Shown piece after piece: positions 37,046 through 46,231 of a DNA stretch of 64,000 bases. The notes under the pieces are model-generated. The model searched no databases, had not been told where the DNA came from, and saw only the letters and a program-made list of their open reading frames with translations. Origin of the DNA: Betaproteobacteria bacterium (GTDB lineage: Bacteria; Pseudomonadota; Gammaproteobacteria; Burkholderiales; Usitatibacteraceae); NCBI GenBank assembly GCA_016791265.1, contig JAEUMY010000014.1, positions 62,001 to 126,000 on the forward strand. The letters are read 5' to 3'. A program made the position numbers and the translations under genes. Positions within the stretch are counted from its first letter, which is position 1. Each line of letters begins with the position of its first letter.

Positions 37046-40000
37046 TGCTGCCGGTCGTTGAGCAACTCGCGCCAGCCCACGCGCCTCACCTTGCCTGCAC
37101 CGCCTCCTGTTGGCACCGGCACAGTGGCCTTGGAGCCTTCGGCAGTGGTGATGATCGCGCGCAACACGCCGCTGGGCAGTCGCACCACCACCACGCCCAC
37201 GGTGATCTTGCCCGTTTGCTTGGTACCCGCGACTGTCGCGGCCGGCGCCATCCTGCCAGTCAGATAGTCAAATGTGTAGAACCAGCTATCACCACCCACC
37301 GTGCATGCTGAGTTGTTCGGCACGTTCGTAACCACCACCAGCGTCCCCTGAACAAGCTGCGGATCGATGTTTACGCGCTCACCAGGCGATGTATTGCCGG
37401 GATTGAAGTCGACGAACCAACCATCCTTGACTGACCAATCGACATCGTTGTTGGTTGTCTGTCGCGTGATGCCACCGCTGTCGACGATGAAGTTCTGGAC
37501 GACGTTTGCGGCCCGGAAGACCCCAAGGTCGACGCCGCGATCCTTGATGGCGTACATGGATTGGCGATACGCCCAAGGATACGGCGGGATTAGGGATGCC
37601 GGATCGAAGAGGTCCGCGGTTCCGTAGTAGAGCCCTGTGCCGACATAGACAACCGGGAATCCATTGATCTCGGCAAGTTCCGGCACGGCCGTAATCGGCT
37701 GCGGCTTGGAGCCAGCATCTTGGAGCCTGGCTAGCCGGGTCGCGCTCGGCGCGCCGCTGGTCAGGTCCACTTTCCACACATTGCCGTACAGGTCTCCGCC
37801 ATACACATACTTGGCCGTATTGTCATTGGCAAAGTTATCCACAAAGGCGGCAATCTTGTTCAAACCGCTGGGGGACGCGATGCTGCCGATTCCAGTTCCC
37901 ACTTTGCTCAACACCACGCCGGTCAGCGCGTCCAGCACATACAAGTAGCCCTTGCCGTCGCCCGGTGCGACGTTGTTCAGCCCTGAAGTGACCAGGACAA
38001 CCCACTTGCCGTCACTGGGACGTTTGGTGATGACCGGATTGCCAAAGGACAGGCCCATGTCTGCGTCCCAGTTCTGGCAGAGTGTGTTGGTGTGACAAAA
38101 CTCCCAGAGCACTTGCGGGCTAGTGGGCTCTGTAACGTCCAGGGCATAGTAGCCCCGTCCGCCGCTATTGAGTCCAGCGACCAGTATGGTCCTCCAAGAA
38201 CCGCCGATGAAAACATCCATTGTGCGCGGCGATCCGTCCACCAGAAATTCGTGCGTGACGCCCCAGTTCGCGGTCGCCAGGCGATGCATCTTGGGCATCA
38301 CGATGCGTGGAACATACGCCCACAACTCGCTCCCCGTATTGCCATTCAAGGCATGCAGCATGCCGTCATTCGCCGCGATGTAGAGGACTGGGGTCCGGTT
38401 GGCGTAAGTAGTCTTGAACTGCTCATAGGTGGGCGTCACCGCATCGGAGAACGAGAATCGCGGCGCCGACACGAACGCCGGGGTGGCGTTGACCGGGTCG
38501 CCGAGGATGGCCTCTCTGGTGCGGAACACGGCGTTGGTTTCCGGGTCGGTGAACTTCTCGAACTTCCGTTGCCCGCGCAGATAGTTGACCAGGTTTTCAC
38601 CATTGTTGGCATCCGCCTGTTGAGTCAAGGTGAGCAAAGCGCACTGTGAAAGAGAACCGCACTTGTTGGCGAAGTAGGTGCGCTCCGCAGCGATCGACCC
38701 GACCGGGGCTGAAGTCAAATCGGTGAACGCGAATGGCTTGCGCTTGCCGCTCATTCCCTCAGCGATCGTGTAGATGGTCCGGGTGTCGCTCGTATCCGTG
38801 GTCCGCCCATTGAGTTGAGACTGCGCAGTCCACTCCACGGTTGGCAACACCTCGCCGGTCGTCGTGCTGATGCGCTGCGCAATGATTTCCCCGTCCCACT
38901 TGACTGTGCGGAATGTCGAGCTGTAAATGAAGTTGTCCGTCTCGGTGACGTTCGGGCTGCTGGTGGCCGACGCCGATGCCGCCGCTGTCTGAACGTTCAG
39001 CGCCGCCAATGCGGACTGCAGCCCCTGGGCAAGTGAGTTGGGATCGCCCGCGCTGAAGTACTGGCCGCGACCATTCACGGCTGCATGCCAGAGATCATCC
39101 AGCGTCGTTGCAGCGCCTGCCACCGGCTCCGGCCAGTTACAGGTACCGGTAGTCCAGGAACAGGCGCCCGATGCACCGCTGCGAATATTCGCGAAGTCAC
39201 CTACAGGATTGGTCTGGTAGTCCGGGATGTAGTCCATCAACCCCTTCAAACCCAGACCCAGGGTGAACGTCACCATGTGTTGGTGCGTAGCCGTGTTGGT
39301 CGGGCTGGTCGGCACATTGTTCTCGGCCAGGTTGGCGGGTGACGTACGGAGGTCCGTCTTGTAGTAATAGGCCGCGACATCCGCCAGCGTGTCATTCGAC
39401 CCCGCCAAGCCCCCATCGAACGCGCCCGAAGAGCGCGTGGTGAAGCCGGAGTTGACGTTATCCTGGTTGCCGATGCCCCCGCCGCTCTCGGTTTGGCCGG
39501 AATTGCCATTCCAGTATCCGTCAGTCGTGAGCAGCGCGAAATTCTGCTGACACGAGTACTGCACCGGATCATCGACCGACGCGCTGGCCCGCATGCCGGC
39601 ATTGATGCCGGTGATTTGGCCGGCGTAGTAGCGACCTACGCGCGAGAGCGCCTCGCGCAATGGCGTGCTCCCATTGGTGTTTTGCGCGTACAGCTTGTTG
39701 TACCACTGCTCCTTGTGTCCGCCAGCGGCCGACTCGAACGGCGCCACCTTCAAAAACTTGCTCGAGGTCACCGGATTGTTCGGATTGATGGTGATGAAAC
39801 CGATCCGATAGCGATTGTCAATGGACAGGAAGGCGCGACCCGTCGCCGTCTTCATCAACATCATGCGATTGCGATAGTAGCTGTACCAGTTGGCGAAGTT
39901 CTGCAATTCCTGGGCGTAGCTGCATGTCGCACCGGCACAGTCAGGTCGAATCGCCGAGGCGCTCTTTGGGTATGACGCAACCGAAGGCGTGATGTCCACG

Positions 40001-41736
40001 CGACGGAAGCGGCCGTAGCGCGCGAACTGATAGGTGCTCCGAATGAATTTCTCCTGGCAACGGGCTGTCGCAGGCGAGCCGGAGTTGCCGGTCACTGCCA
40101 GCGGCGACTGGGCATCCGCCGCTGTCTTGCACCAGCGCACTGTCGCGGGAATACTGAAACCCGGGACGGCACCGCCCGCCGCGTTGGCCAGCGCGCAGTC
40201 GCGAAGTTGCTTGTCGTTGCAGTACTCGTGCGGCGAGATGGCGAAGTAGTGGGGGCCGCGCACATCCGAACGAACACGGAACGGAAACTCCGTCGTGGGA
40301 TAGCCCTGATTGGGGGCGCCCACCGCGTTCCAATAGATGAAGTAATCAGGTGTGCCAAAACCCGTGAACGGCGCGACATTGTGGATGCCGTTGCGGCGGC
40401 AGACCGCGGTGTCGAAGAGTTCGGCCGCGCTGGGTGAGTCGGTCTTGCAATAAAACAGCTCCGTCAGCTGGTTGACCAGATTGACCGTCGAGGCATCGAG
40501 ATAGTAGTCGCGGCGCGCGGCGCTCGGGTTCATGTCCCCGTAGCTGACGCCCGCATAGTTCACAGCCGGTGTATAGCTGATGTTTGGGTTGTAGTAGATC
40601 TGGTTGAATTGGGCGGAGTAGTAGCCAGCTTCGCCATAAGTGGGCGTGACATCGGCAGAAGCCGGGTCATTGGGGTCCGCCTGATAGTTCCCGCAAGCCT
40701 GTCCAAGCGACCCCTCGCCACCCGGGCCGCTGCAACCGCCGTCGACCACAAAAGCGGAAGGGTGGGTGAAGCGGACTGCCGCACCCGTCGTTGTAGTAGA
40801 GAGATTGACCACCGAACCGCCGGGAGTCGTGGAGACTTGGACAGTGGTTGCAGAGGGCACCGCGACCACATAGTAGGTCGTGGAATTGTTCATGCCGCCC
40901 GGGAAATTGGAACCACTAGTACGCTGAAAGTAAGATCCGACCACCGCACCGTGCGCCGAAGAGAAGGTCAGCGTTTCGGTGGTGGTATTGACTGCGGAGA
41001 TGATACCGGTGGGCTGGGTAAGATTGATCTTGGAGCCACCTGGTGTCGTGGCCAGAGAAAATGTTGTTGCCGGAGAGCCGCCAATCTCAACAACGTAATA
41101 AGTGGTATTGAGCACCAATGGGCTTGGCGGGATGCCGGAGGTAAATCGGACCGTGGAACCGACTGTCGCGCCATGACCCGAGGACGCAGTGATGCGCTCA
41201 TTGGTGCCGTCGTCAACCGACAAGGTGGACAGGCTCACAGTGAAATAAGCACCGTCATTATTGGACGTCAGATTGATATTCGCAGCGCCTCCCGAAGTGC
41301 TGGCGAGTGTGAAGGTGGTGCCGCTCGGCCGCGTCCGAATGTAGTAAGTTGTGTTCAGGGAAAGTGGGGCGGGAATCGAGCCGTAAAGGAACCGAACTTC
41401 CGCACCCACGTTACCCCGAATGTTGCTGTCGCTTTCGAGCAACTCGGAGCTCGTATTGACAGATTGAAGCGTGTGAGGGGTCGGGCAACGATTGCAGCTC
41501 TTGATGATCTGCCCAGTGGTCAATCGCTGAATCTGGTCCGGCATGTAAGTCCAGTTCATGGAACCGGAGTCATCCAGGACGTACATCAGATTTGGTTTGA
41601 CGGCGTCACTCGGCGAGTTGGCCAGCGGCACGTTGGCGATGTCGGCCAACTGGGCGCTGGCAAGCGATGCAACGAGCGCCGCACCGAACACAAGCGCGCG
41701 CGCCCCCGAGGGTACGATAGTTGCCTTTTTCATCAT
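37042..41736 (-). CDS. pilY1: Type IV pilus tip adhesin / biogenesis factor PilY1
   Basis: 1564 aa from 41736 (or ATG 41733, better spaced from GGAG). Signal peptide to ASA|Q, then MYVLDDSGSMNWTY, a von Willebrand A MIDAS (DxSxS). The vWA region is split by three similar beta-rich repeats of about 75 residues (PPSPLVLNTTYYVVEIG and ATTFSLATTPGGSKINL recur). The C-terminal beta-propeller has the PilY1 pattern DVFIGGSWRTILVAGLNSGG and KYVYGGDLYGNVWKVDL; the calcium loop before the latter (FVDNFANDNTA) is degenerate compared with DxDxD loops. A palindrome copy is read as ANIR in GDFANIRSGAS. It acts at the pilus tip in adhesion and in control of pilus extension. Confidence 0.93.
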   Translation of the reverse strand: MMKKATIVPSGARALVFGAALVASLASAQLADIANVPLANSPSDAVKPNLMYVLDDSGSMNWTYMPDQIQRLTTGQIIKSCNRCPTPHTLQSVNTSSELLESDSNIRGNVGAEVRFLYGSIPAPLSLNTTYYIRTRPSGTTFTLASTSGGAANINLTSNNDGAYFTVSLSTLSVDDGTNERITASSGHGATVGSTVRFTSGIPPSPLVLNTTYYVVEIGGSPATTFSLATTPGGSKINLTQPTGIISAVNTTTETLTFSSAHGAVVGSYFQRTSGSNFPGGMNNSTTYYVVAVPSATTVQVSTTPGGSVVNLSTTTTGAAVRFTHPSAFVVDGGCSGPGGEGSLGQACGNYQADPNDPASADVTPTYGEAGYYSAQFNQIYYNPNISYTPAVNYAGVSYGDMNPSAARRDYYLDASTVNLVNQLTELFYCKTDSPSAAELFDTAVCRRNGIHNVAPFTGFGTPDYFIYWNAVGAPNQGYPTTEFPFRVRSDVRGPHYFAISPHEYCNDKQLRDCALANAAGGAVPGFSIPATVRWCKTAADAQSPLAVTGNSGSPATARCQEKFIRSTYQFARYGRFRRVDITPSVASYPKSASAIRPDCAGATCSYAQELQNFANWYSYYRNRMMLMKTATGRAFLSIDNRYRIGFITINPNNPVTSSKFLKVAPFESAAGGHKEQWYNKLYAQNTNGSTPLREALSRVGRYYAGQITGINAGMRASASVDDPVQYSCQQNFALLTTDGYWNGNSGQTESGGGIGNQDNVNSGFTTRSSGAFDGGLAGSNDTLADVAAYYYKTDLRTSPANLAENNVPTSPTNTATHQHMVTFTLGLGLKGLMDYIPDYQTNPVGDFANIRSGASGACSWTTGTCNWPEPVAGAATTLDDLWHAAVNGRGQYFSAGDPNSLAQGLQSALAALNVQTAAASASATSSPNVTETDNFIYSSTFRTVKWDGEIIAQRISTTTGEVLPTVEWTAQSQLNGRTTDTSDTRTIYTIAEGMSGKRKPFAFTDLTSAPVGSIAAERTYFANKCGSLSQCALLTLTQQADANNGENLVNYLRGQRKFEKFTDPETNAVFRTREAILGDPVNATPAFVSAPRFSFSDAVTPTYEQFKTTYANRTPVLYIAANDGMLHALNGNTGSELWAYVPRIVMPKMHRLATANWGVTHEFLVDGSPRTMDVFIGGSWRTILVAGLNSGGRGYYALDVTEPTSPQVLWEFCHTNTLCQNWDADMGLSFGNPVITKRPSDGKWVVLVTSGLNNVAPGDGKGYLYVLDALTGVVLSKVGTGIGSIASPSGLNKIAAFVDNFANDNTAKYVYGGDLYGNVWKVDLTSGAPSATRLARLQDAGSKPQPITAVPELAEINGFPVVYVGTGLYYGTADLFDPASLIPPYPWAYRQSMYAIKDRGVDLGVFRAANVVQNFIVDSGGITRQTTNNDVDWSVKDGWFVDFNPGNTSPGERVNIDPQLVQGTLVVVTNVPNNSACTVGGDSWFYTFDYLTGRMAPAATVAGTKQTGKITVGVVVVRLPSGVLRAIITTAEGSKATVPVPTGGGAGKVRRVGWRELLNDRQQ
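39181..39192. repeat. GCGAATATTCGC palindrome copy 9
   Basis: Exact copy inside pilY1, read as ANIR; the only copy in the 9-kb pilus operon. Confidence 0.95.
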
Positions 41737-41761
41737 GATGCTCCGGGAGGTGTTTCCTGCT

Positions 41762-42382
41762 TCAAGTGGGAATGAGCAAATTGACCTGCGCGATGGTGAC
41801 TGTGCCGCGTGGCCCGTCAACTCGAACGGTCAAACGATAGAAGATCTCCGGCTTGCCCAGAAACGTCTCCGCGCCCGCCTTCATGCTGCCGCCCGCTGTT
41901 GACTCGGTTGGAAAGTAGCGCGCGCATTGGTTGGGCACCCCACTCCCCCCCGTGCCATTGTGCGCGGCATCACTCTCGGTGCATAACCGGTGAATCACAT
42001 AGCGAATCTTGTTTCCCGCCGCGTCTCGCGCGCCGCCGTTGGCGGCAGCCACCTGGCCGCCATCCCAGGTGGAGGCCTGAAACCAGTCCGGTTCAGTCTG
42101 TGGCGCGCTCGCGAAATAGCCCGCACCCGGGCTGCTGCTGTAAAGTCCGGAACCCGCGCTGTTGGCTGACAGCCACTGGGCGGCCTCGGCGATCGCGAGC
42201 TGGCTGGAATGCACTGATGACTGCTTCATCGCCAGGTTGCCTGTCACCATGGTCGCCGTATCCACGGAGCGCATCAAGGCGATCCCGGCCAAGCTCATTG
42301 CGACAAGAACAATGAGCGATATGAAGAGCACGACACCCTCTTGTCGCGCCACATTGACTGGTGTGTTGAGTTCGAAAGACAT
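41762..42382 (-). CDS. pilX: Type IV pilus minor pilin PilX
   Basis: 206 aa from ATG 42382 (MSFELNTPVNVARQEG). Processing is expected after Gly in RQEG|VVLFISLIVLVAMSLA; as in other PilX proteins the +5 Glu is absent. The periplasmic domain is typical in size. It primes pilus assembly with PilV, PilW and PilE and connects PilY1 to the tip. It starts 10 bp after the pilW end and lies 25 bp before pilY1. Confidence 0.88.
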   Translation of the reverse strand: MSFELNTPVNVARQEGVVLFISLIVLVAMSLAGIALMRSVDTATMVTGNLAMKQSSVHSSQLAIAEAAQWLSANSAGSGLYSSSPGAGYFASAPQTEPDWFQASTWDGGQVAAANGGARDAAGNKIRYVIHRLCTESDAAHNGTGGSGVPNQCARYFPTESTAGGSMKAGAETFLGKPEIFYRLTVRVDGPRGTVTIAQVNLLIPT

Positions 42383-42392
42383 GCAAAGCTCT

Positions 42393-43694
42393 CTAAGGTG
42401 TGCTCGTCGGTTGAATGCCAAGATCCGCGGTCGACCACATGAGGTTGCGCAACGGCACGGTCATTTCCTGGGTCGCATACCGGTAGCAGCGCCAGTCTGG
42501 ATCCCCGCTGATGTCCAACGGAATTCCACCTGCCGCCTTCCATACCGGCATGGCCGTCGTCGCGTCGCAAGTCGAGCCGGACTTCGGACGGATTCGTTCT
42601 CCCCGCGTCACCAGAACCAGGCGCACCGCAGCGACTCTTGCCCAGTCTCGATAACTGCGCATGCCCAGTGAAGGGGGGGCCGCCATGTTTGGGGGGGGGA
42701 GTTCTTCGGCCCAATGATCGGCCCCGAGGGTGAGATTGGCGACCGGCAGCGCAGTCTGGCTCATGGAACCGTCAAGCCGGCCGTCTGGGCGGGGCAAATT
42801 GCCATCGATGGCAAGATGAGCCTTCAGCTTGACAACTTGATCCGCAATGGCAATACCCTGAGCACCGGTCACCCCGGATCCCATCACCAGCTGCCCGTTC
42901 TCGACCGAGTACACCGGAAAGCGCGGCAAAGCCCCGACATTGACGATCATTCCTCTGCGACCCGGATACTGGACGCCATCCACGAAACTCTGACTTGAAT
43001 TCCAGGCAAGGCGGTTGAACTGCTTGGCGCCAGCGAGTCCACCCGGGCGGTTGTATGCGATCTGCCTGACTTGACCGTCGTCTGCGACATACGATCCCGG
43101 CTCCATGACAACACGGTCATCCAATCCAGGCGTCGTTGGCAAGTCGCTCACTTGGTAGAGGCTGCAATATCGCCTATAGTCGGTCGACGAATCCGCCTCG
43201 GCGTAGTTCAGCAAAACGACAAGATCGCCCTTCTTGAACCCGTAGCGATTGAATACCCGGACAAACGTCGGAACTGTCTGATCCGACAGCAAGCCGGCAG
43301 GCAGCGCCGCGAGCGCACTGGAGCCGTACCCGAAACTGATGATGTCAGATCCCGTCGCGGTGGTGGCGCGTTGGATGATCACCGGAACGAAAGTGAAGCT
43401 GAGATCCTGCCCCCCTGGCTGGCCGTTGTCGTACCAGCCATTGACCGGGCAGCCATAGATGAACTTGCTCATACCCGCGCCGGCGGACATGGCGTCCCGC
43501 TGCAACTGGTAAAGCGCGGTGGAAGCCGTCTGCACCGCCTCGCCCGCGCCAGTGGTGTTGCGCTTTTGCTCCTCAGACACCGCGAACACTTGAAAAATGA
43601 CAATGGTGCCAATAAGGCCCAACAGAGCGCCGACCATGATTTCAATAAGACTGAAGCCGCCTTGCGCACTACGCAGTGATTTGTAGAATTTCAT
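42393..43694 (-). CDS. pilW: Type IV pilus minor pilin PilW
   Basis: 433 aa. Prepilin motif QGG|FSLIEIMVGALLGLIGTI with Glu5. The long periplasmic domain fits the PilW family. Two homopolymer tracts lie in the coding region, a 7-G and a 9-G run on the plus strand (42673-42679, 42691-42699), encoding PPPNMAAPP. They are candidates for slipped-strand frameshifting. The frame is open in this sequence. Confidence 0.9.
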   Translation of the reverse strand: MKFYKSLRSAQGGFSLIEIMVGALLGLIGTIVIFQVFAVSEEQKRNTTGAGEAVQTASTALYQLQRDAMSAGAGMSKFIYGCPVNGWYDNGQPGGQDLSFTFVPVIIQRATTATGSDIISFGYGSSALAALPAGLLSDQTVPTFVRVFNRYGFKKGDLVVLLNYAEADSSTDYRRYCSLYQVSDLPTTPGLDDRVVMEPGSYVADDGQVRQIAYNRPGGLAGAKQFNRLAWNSSQSFVDGVQYPGRRGMIVNVGALPRFPVYSVENGQLVMGSGVTGAQGIAIADQVVKLKAHLAIDGNLPRPDGRLDGSMSQTALPVANLTLGADHWAEELPPPNMAAPPSLGMRSYRDWARVAAVRLVLVTRGERIRPKSGSTCDATTAMPVWKAAGGIPLDISGDPDWRCYRYATQEMTVPLRNLMWSTADLGIQPTSTP

Positions 43695-43703
43695 GTTGGC
43701 GCT

Positions 43704-44177
43704 CTAGGATCCGCTGGCAAAGCCGACGACGGTGTGGTTGCTGACGCTGGCGGCTTGTGGCGCCTTCCAACGCACGATCACGGTGACCTGCTTGGTGGGG
43801 CCGTTCATTCCCGAAAATGACAAAGTCGAGATCGTGATGGTTGGCGGATTGGCATCCGCGCCAGGCAAAGTCTTGACTTTGTCCAGCCATCTCGCCAGTG
43901 GTGGATAGCTGCTCCCACCCGGAAGGGCGTAGGCGTCCACGCCACTTAGCGTGGTGTCGGGACCACGATCCATCAGTATCTGCCCCAATATCTCTTCAGC
44001 CAACGCGGTCGCCTCACCGCGATATTGCGCATTGGCCACATGGCCGATGGCATTGGCCTGCATGGCCACCAAGGCGAGAATGCCAATGGAAAAGATGAGA
44101 ATGCCAATGAGCGCCTCCAAGAGCATGACGCCGCCTTGGGCGTTCGGGTTCTTCCACGCGACCATGCTCATGGACAC
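43704..44177 (-). CDS. pilV: Type IV pilus minor pilin PilV
   Basis: 157 aa. Prepilin site QGG|VMLLEALIGILIFSIGILA with Glu5. Three possible ATGs (residues 1, 3, 5) precede it; MVAWKNPNAQGG is the simplest leader. It overlaps the fimT/gspH gene by 10 bp. It is part of the pilus-priming complex. Confidence 0.9.
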   Translation of the reverse strand: MSMSMVAWKNPNAQGGVMLLEALIGILIFSIGILALVAMQANAIGHVANAQYRGEATALAEEILGQILMDRGPDTTLSGVDAYALPGGSSYPPLARWLDKVKTLPGADANPPTITISTLSFSGMNGPTKQVTVIVRWKAPQAASVSNHTVVGFASGS

Positions 44178-44710
44178 TTCCTCGGATCATTGCTCGTCAA
44201 CACTTTGGGGTCGCACATCTTCGCCTGACCGTTAGAGGAGATGATGATTCGCAACTCTCGCCGGTCGTCAGTGCTGGTGATGAGCGGATTGCTGAAATCG
44301 ATGCGAGCCAGCGGCGCGGTACCGCCGCTATTGGACACCGTGCCCAGGGGTTCGAAAACGATTTCGGCCGATCCCGCAGGCAGCGCCGCCACGGTCACAT
44401 TGCCAGAACCGTCGCTATGGGTGCGAATGGCGATGGGCGGATCACGGTCCGGGTCGTCCAACGGATTGACTTTCCAGCCGCTCTCGGTCGCCTCAGTCAA
44501 CTGGAAGCGCACGCGCGTGTTGAGCCGAACAGCCTCGGTCCTTGCTAGCTGCAGGCCATTCCTGACCGACTCGGCCGCGACTCGTATTTGCGAATTCTGT
44601 ATCCAATTCATGAAAGCCGGGACTCCAGCAGCCAGCAGCGCGCCCAGCACGGCAATAGCGATCATCAGCTCGATGAGCGAGAAACCGCTGGTCCGCGCTC
44701 GCGTCAGCAC
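44168..44710 (-). CDS. fimT: FimT/GspH family minor pseudopilin
   Basis: 180 aa. Prepilin site TSG|FSLIELMIAIAVLGALLA. GspH/FimT domain: AESVRNGLQLARTEAVRLN is the family helix. FimU/FimT proteins sit in the pilus tip complex, and some FimT proteins bind DNA during natural transformation, of interest here because comM is interrupted. It overlaps pilE by 7 bp. Confidence 0.88.
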   Translation of the reverse strand: MLTRARTSGFSLIELMIAIAVLGALLAAGVPAFMNWIQNSQIRVAAESVRNGLQLARTEAVRLNTRVRFQLTEATESGWKVNPLDDPDRDPPIAIRTHSDGSGNVTVAALPAGSAEIVFEPLGTVSNSGGTAPLARIDFSNPLITSTDDRRELRIIISSNGQAKMCDPKVLTSNDPRKCP

Positions 44711-45132
44711 GAGTCACCCTTCTTCAGCACCCAGCAAGTGCTGGAATTGTTCCAGCCATCGAGCGTGAACGTGGAGCCCTTGACGTTGGCCTGATTCAAG
44801 GTGTATGTCATGCCATCAGTGCCTTGGGATGCGATTCCTGTGGCGGTCATGATGTAGGTTGCTTCAGCGCCCACGCACTTGAAGGTGAAGTAGCGCGAAG
44901 CCGGCGCCTGTCCGCCGCAACCCCAGTCGCCGGACCCACCCACATATGTCCGGTTGTCCAGAAAGTGCTGCTCCAGCTTGACCCGGGCATCCGAGAGGCC
45001 GCCGACCGCTTCCTGGATCTTGCCCCGCCTGACATAGTCGGTGTATGACGGGACGGCGATCGACGCCAAGATGCCGATGATGGCCACCACCGTCAGCAGT
45101 TCGATTAACGTGAATCCGAAACCTTTTCTCAT
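44704..45132 (-). CDS. pilE: Type IV pilin-like protein PilE
   Basis: 142 aa. Prepilin site GFG|FTLIELLTVVAIIGILASIA with Glu5. The pilin-type segment PSYTDYVRRGKIQEAVGGLS is typical of minor pilin PilE, and a C-terminal Cys pair (CWVLKKGDSC) is present. It is first in the operon pilE-fimT-pilV-pilW-pilX-pilY1. An upstream promoter must lie in 45133-45459. Confidence 0.9.
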   Translation of the reverse strand: MRKGFGFTLIELLTVVAIIGILASIAVPSYTDYVRRGKIQEAVGGLSDARVKLEQHFLDNRTYVGGSGDWGCGGQAPASRYFTFKCVGAEATYIMTATGIASQGTDGMTYTLNQANVKGSTFTLDGWNNSSTCWVLKKGDSC

Positions 45133-45459
45133 GAAGCACTCCCTTGGGGATGAATGGCATTTTTAGGAAGACCGCGCAAATACTCTAGCCATTTTCGATG
45201 CGCGGTCAAATGAGCGGTTCAAGCGGCATGCGAAGCAGGCAAATGTGAAGCTTTTCTCAACTCCAACTCAAGCCCTACTCGGTGGCTGGACTAATTCAGC
45301 CTAACTTATTGAAAATAGAAGACTTATTCAACAGCGTCGTGCGAGGGCCAGGATGCCCTGAGCCAAACTTGATAATGCCGCCAACACCTTCCCTTTTCCC
45401 GCCCTCCCGCCTATAATTCGCCCTCTTTTGCAGCCCGGTGACACCGGTCAGCAAGATCC
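45133..45459. other. 327-bp intergenic region, pilE promoter side and tRNA leader
   Basis: AT-richer than its surroundings. On the minus strand, TTGAAT (45331-45326) and TAAGTT (45308-45303) with a 17-bp spacer form a weak possible promoter for the pilus operon. A sigma-54-like TGGC...TTTGC (about 45181-45196) has one base too many between its elements and is not accepted. The right part holds the tRNA promoter. No open frame of note. Confidence 0.4.
45389..45417 (+). promoter_or_regulatory. Possible promoter of tRNA-Thr
   Basis: TATAAT at 45412-45417 with a weak -35 (TTCCCT, 45389-45394) at 17 bp. The start would fall about 35 bp before the tRNA. Confidence 0.45.
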
Positions 45460-45535
45460 GCCGGTGTAGCTCAGTTGGTAGAGCAGCGCATTCGTAATGC
45501 GAAGGTCGGGAGTTCGACTCTCTTCACCGGCACCA
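45460..45535 (+). tRNA. tRNA-Thr (anticodon CGT)
   Basis: 76 nt with encoded CCA. Acceptor GCCGGTG pairs with CACCGGC (45525-45531), discriminator A. The anticodon loop TTCGTAA within CGCAT...ATGCG gives CGT, which reads ACG (Thr). The D-loop AGCTCAGTTGGTAGAGC and the T-arm GGGAGTTCGACTCTC (an imperfect T-stem) are present. Confidence 0.96.
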
Positions 45536-45541
45536 TCTCCC

Positions 45542-45572
45542 AAGCCGCCTGATGAATGTCGGGCGGCTTTTT
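45542..45572 (+). terminator. Intrinsic terminator after tRNA-Thr
   Basis: An 8-bp stem AAGCCGCC/GGCGGCTT, 12-nt loop, then TTTTT. It lies 6 bp after the tRNA. Confidence 0.8.
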
Positions 45573-45589
45573 CATTTGGCGCGGCCGTT

Positions 45590-45601
45590 GCGAATATTCG
45601 C
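45590..45601. repeat. GCGAATATTCGC palindrome copy 10
   Basis: Exact copy, intergenic, 18 bp after the tRNA terminator and 62 bp before the CBS gene. Confidence 0.95.
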
Positions 45602-45663
45602 GGCAGGAGGCAAGCCCGCCAGTCATTTGCTAGTCTTGACCCCCTGCAGGCAGGAGAACCCAG

Positions 45664-46098
45664 ATGCGTGTGCAAGACATTCTCAATGACAAGGGGAGCG
45701 CCCTTTTTTCGGTCACCCCGGACGACTCGGTCACCGCCGCGGTGCGCCTGATGGTGGACAAGGGCATCAGCTCCGTCCTGGTCATGGAGAAGGGCGAAAT
45801 GACGGGACTTGTAACCTTGCGCGAACTCCTCACCGGGCTGGACCGGCTGGGCGCCGCCATTGCGAGCGCCAAGGTGGCGGACATCATGAAGAAAAACCCG
45901 CCGGTCGTTCAGCCGGATGACACCGCAGACCGCCTGCGCACCATGATGACCGAGCTCCACATCACGCACGTTCCAGTGATGGACGAAGGTGCGTTGCTCG
46001 GCATCTTGTCCTTTCACGACATCGCCAGAAGCGCCATCAAGGACGCGGACTTTGAAAATCGGCTGCTTAAGCAGTACATCAAGAACTGGCCCGCCTGA
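45664..46098 (+). CDS. CBS-domain-pair protein
   Basis: 144 aa, a single Bateman module of two CBS domains (MRVQDILNDKGSALFSVTPD and KVADIMKKNPPVVQPDDTAD starts). Such stand-alone modules bind adenine nucleotides and regulate partner proteins; the partner is unknown. An AGGAGAA ribosome site precedes the ATG. The 3' end is partly repeated 118 bp downstream. Confidence 0.88.
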   Translation: MRVQDILNDKGSALFSVTPDDSVTAAVRLMVDKGISSVLVMEKGEMTGLVTLRELLTGLDRLGAAIASAKVADIMKKNPPVVQPDDTADRLRTMMTELHITHVPVMDEGALLGILSFHDIARSAIKDADFENRLLKQYIKNWPA

Positions 46099-46211
46099 GC
46101 GGCCCAGTCGCCAAAGCCACGCAGGTCGGCCAGAGGCCTCCCCGTTCAGCGGGCGCACTCACACGCAGGTGTGAGCGCGAAACCCCCGCCTCACCATCAA
46201 GAACTGGCCCG
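46077..46211. repeat. 17-bp direct repeat of the CBS gene tail
   Basis: CATCAAGAACTGGCCCG occurs at 46077-46093, inside the gene's last codons, and again at 46195-46211 in the intergenic region. Between them is a 7-bp hairpin CTCACAC/GTGTGAG (46158-46175). This looks like a partial duplication or a scar. Confidence 0.7.
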
Positions 46212-46231
46212 GGTAATCCGGCATTCCCCGG

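Noticed and set aside
40609..41775. 388-aa open frame antisense to pilY1
   Set aside because: Opposite an established gene with signal peptide and vWA motif; its sequence is Arg/Gly-rich shadow.
45181..45196. Sigma-54 promoter for the pilus operon
   Set aside because: TGGC and TTTGC elements are one base too far apart.
45460..45535. tRNA-Thr as an island attachment site
   Set aside because: No integrase or tRNA 3' duplicate nearby; flanking genes are core and the palindrome is present.
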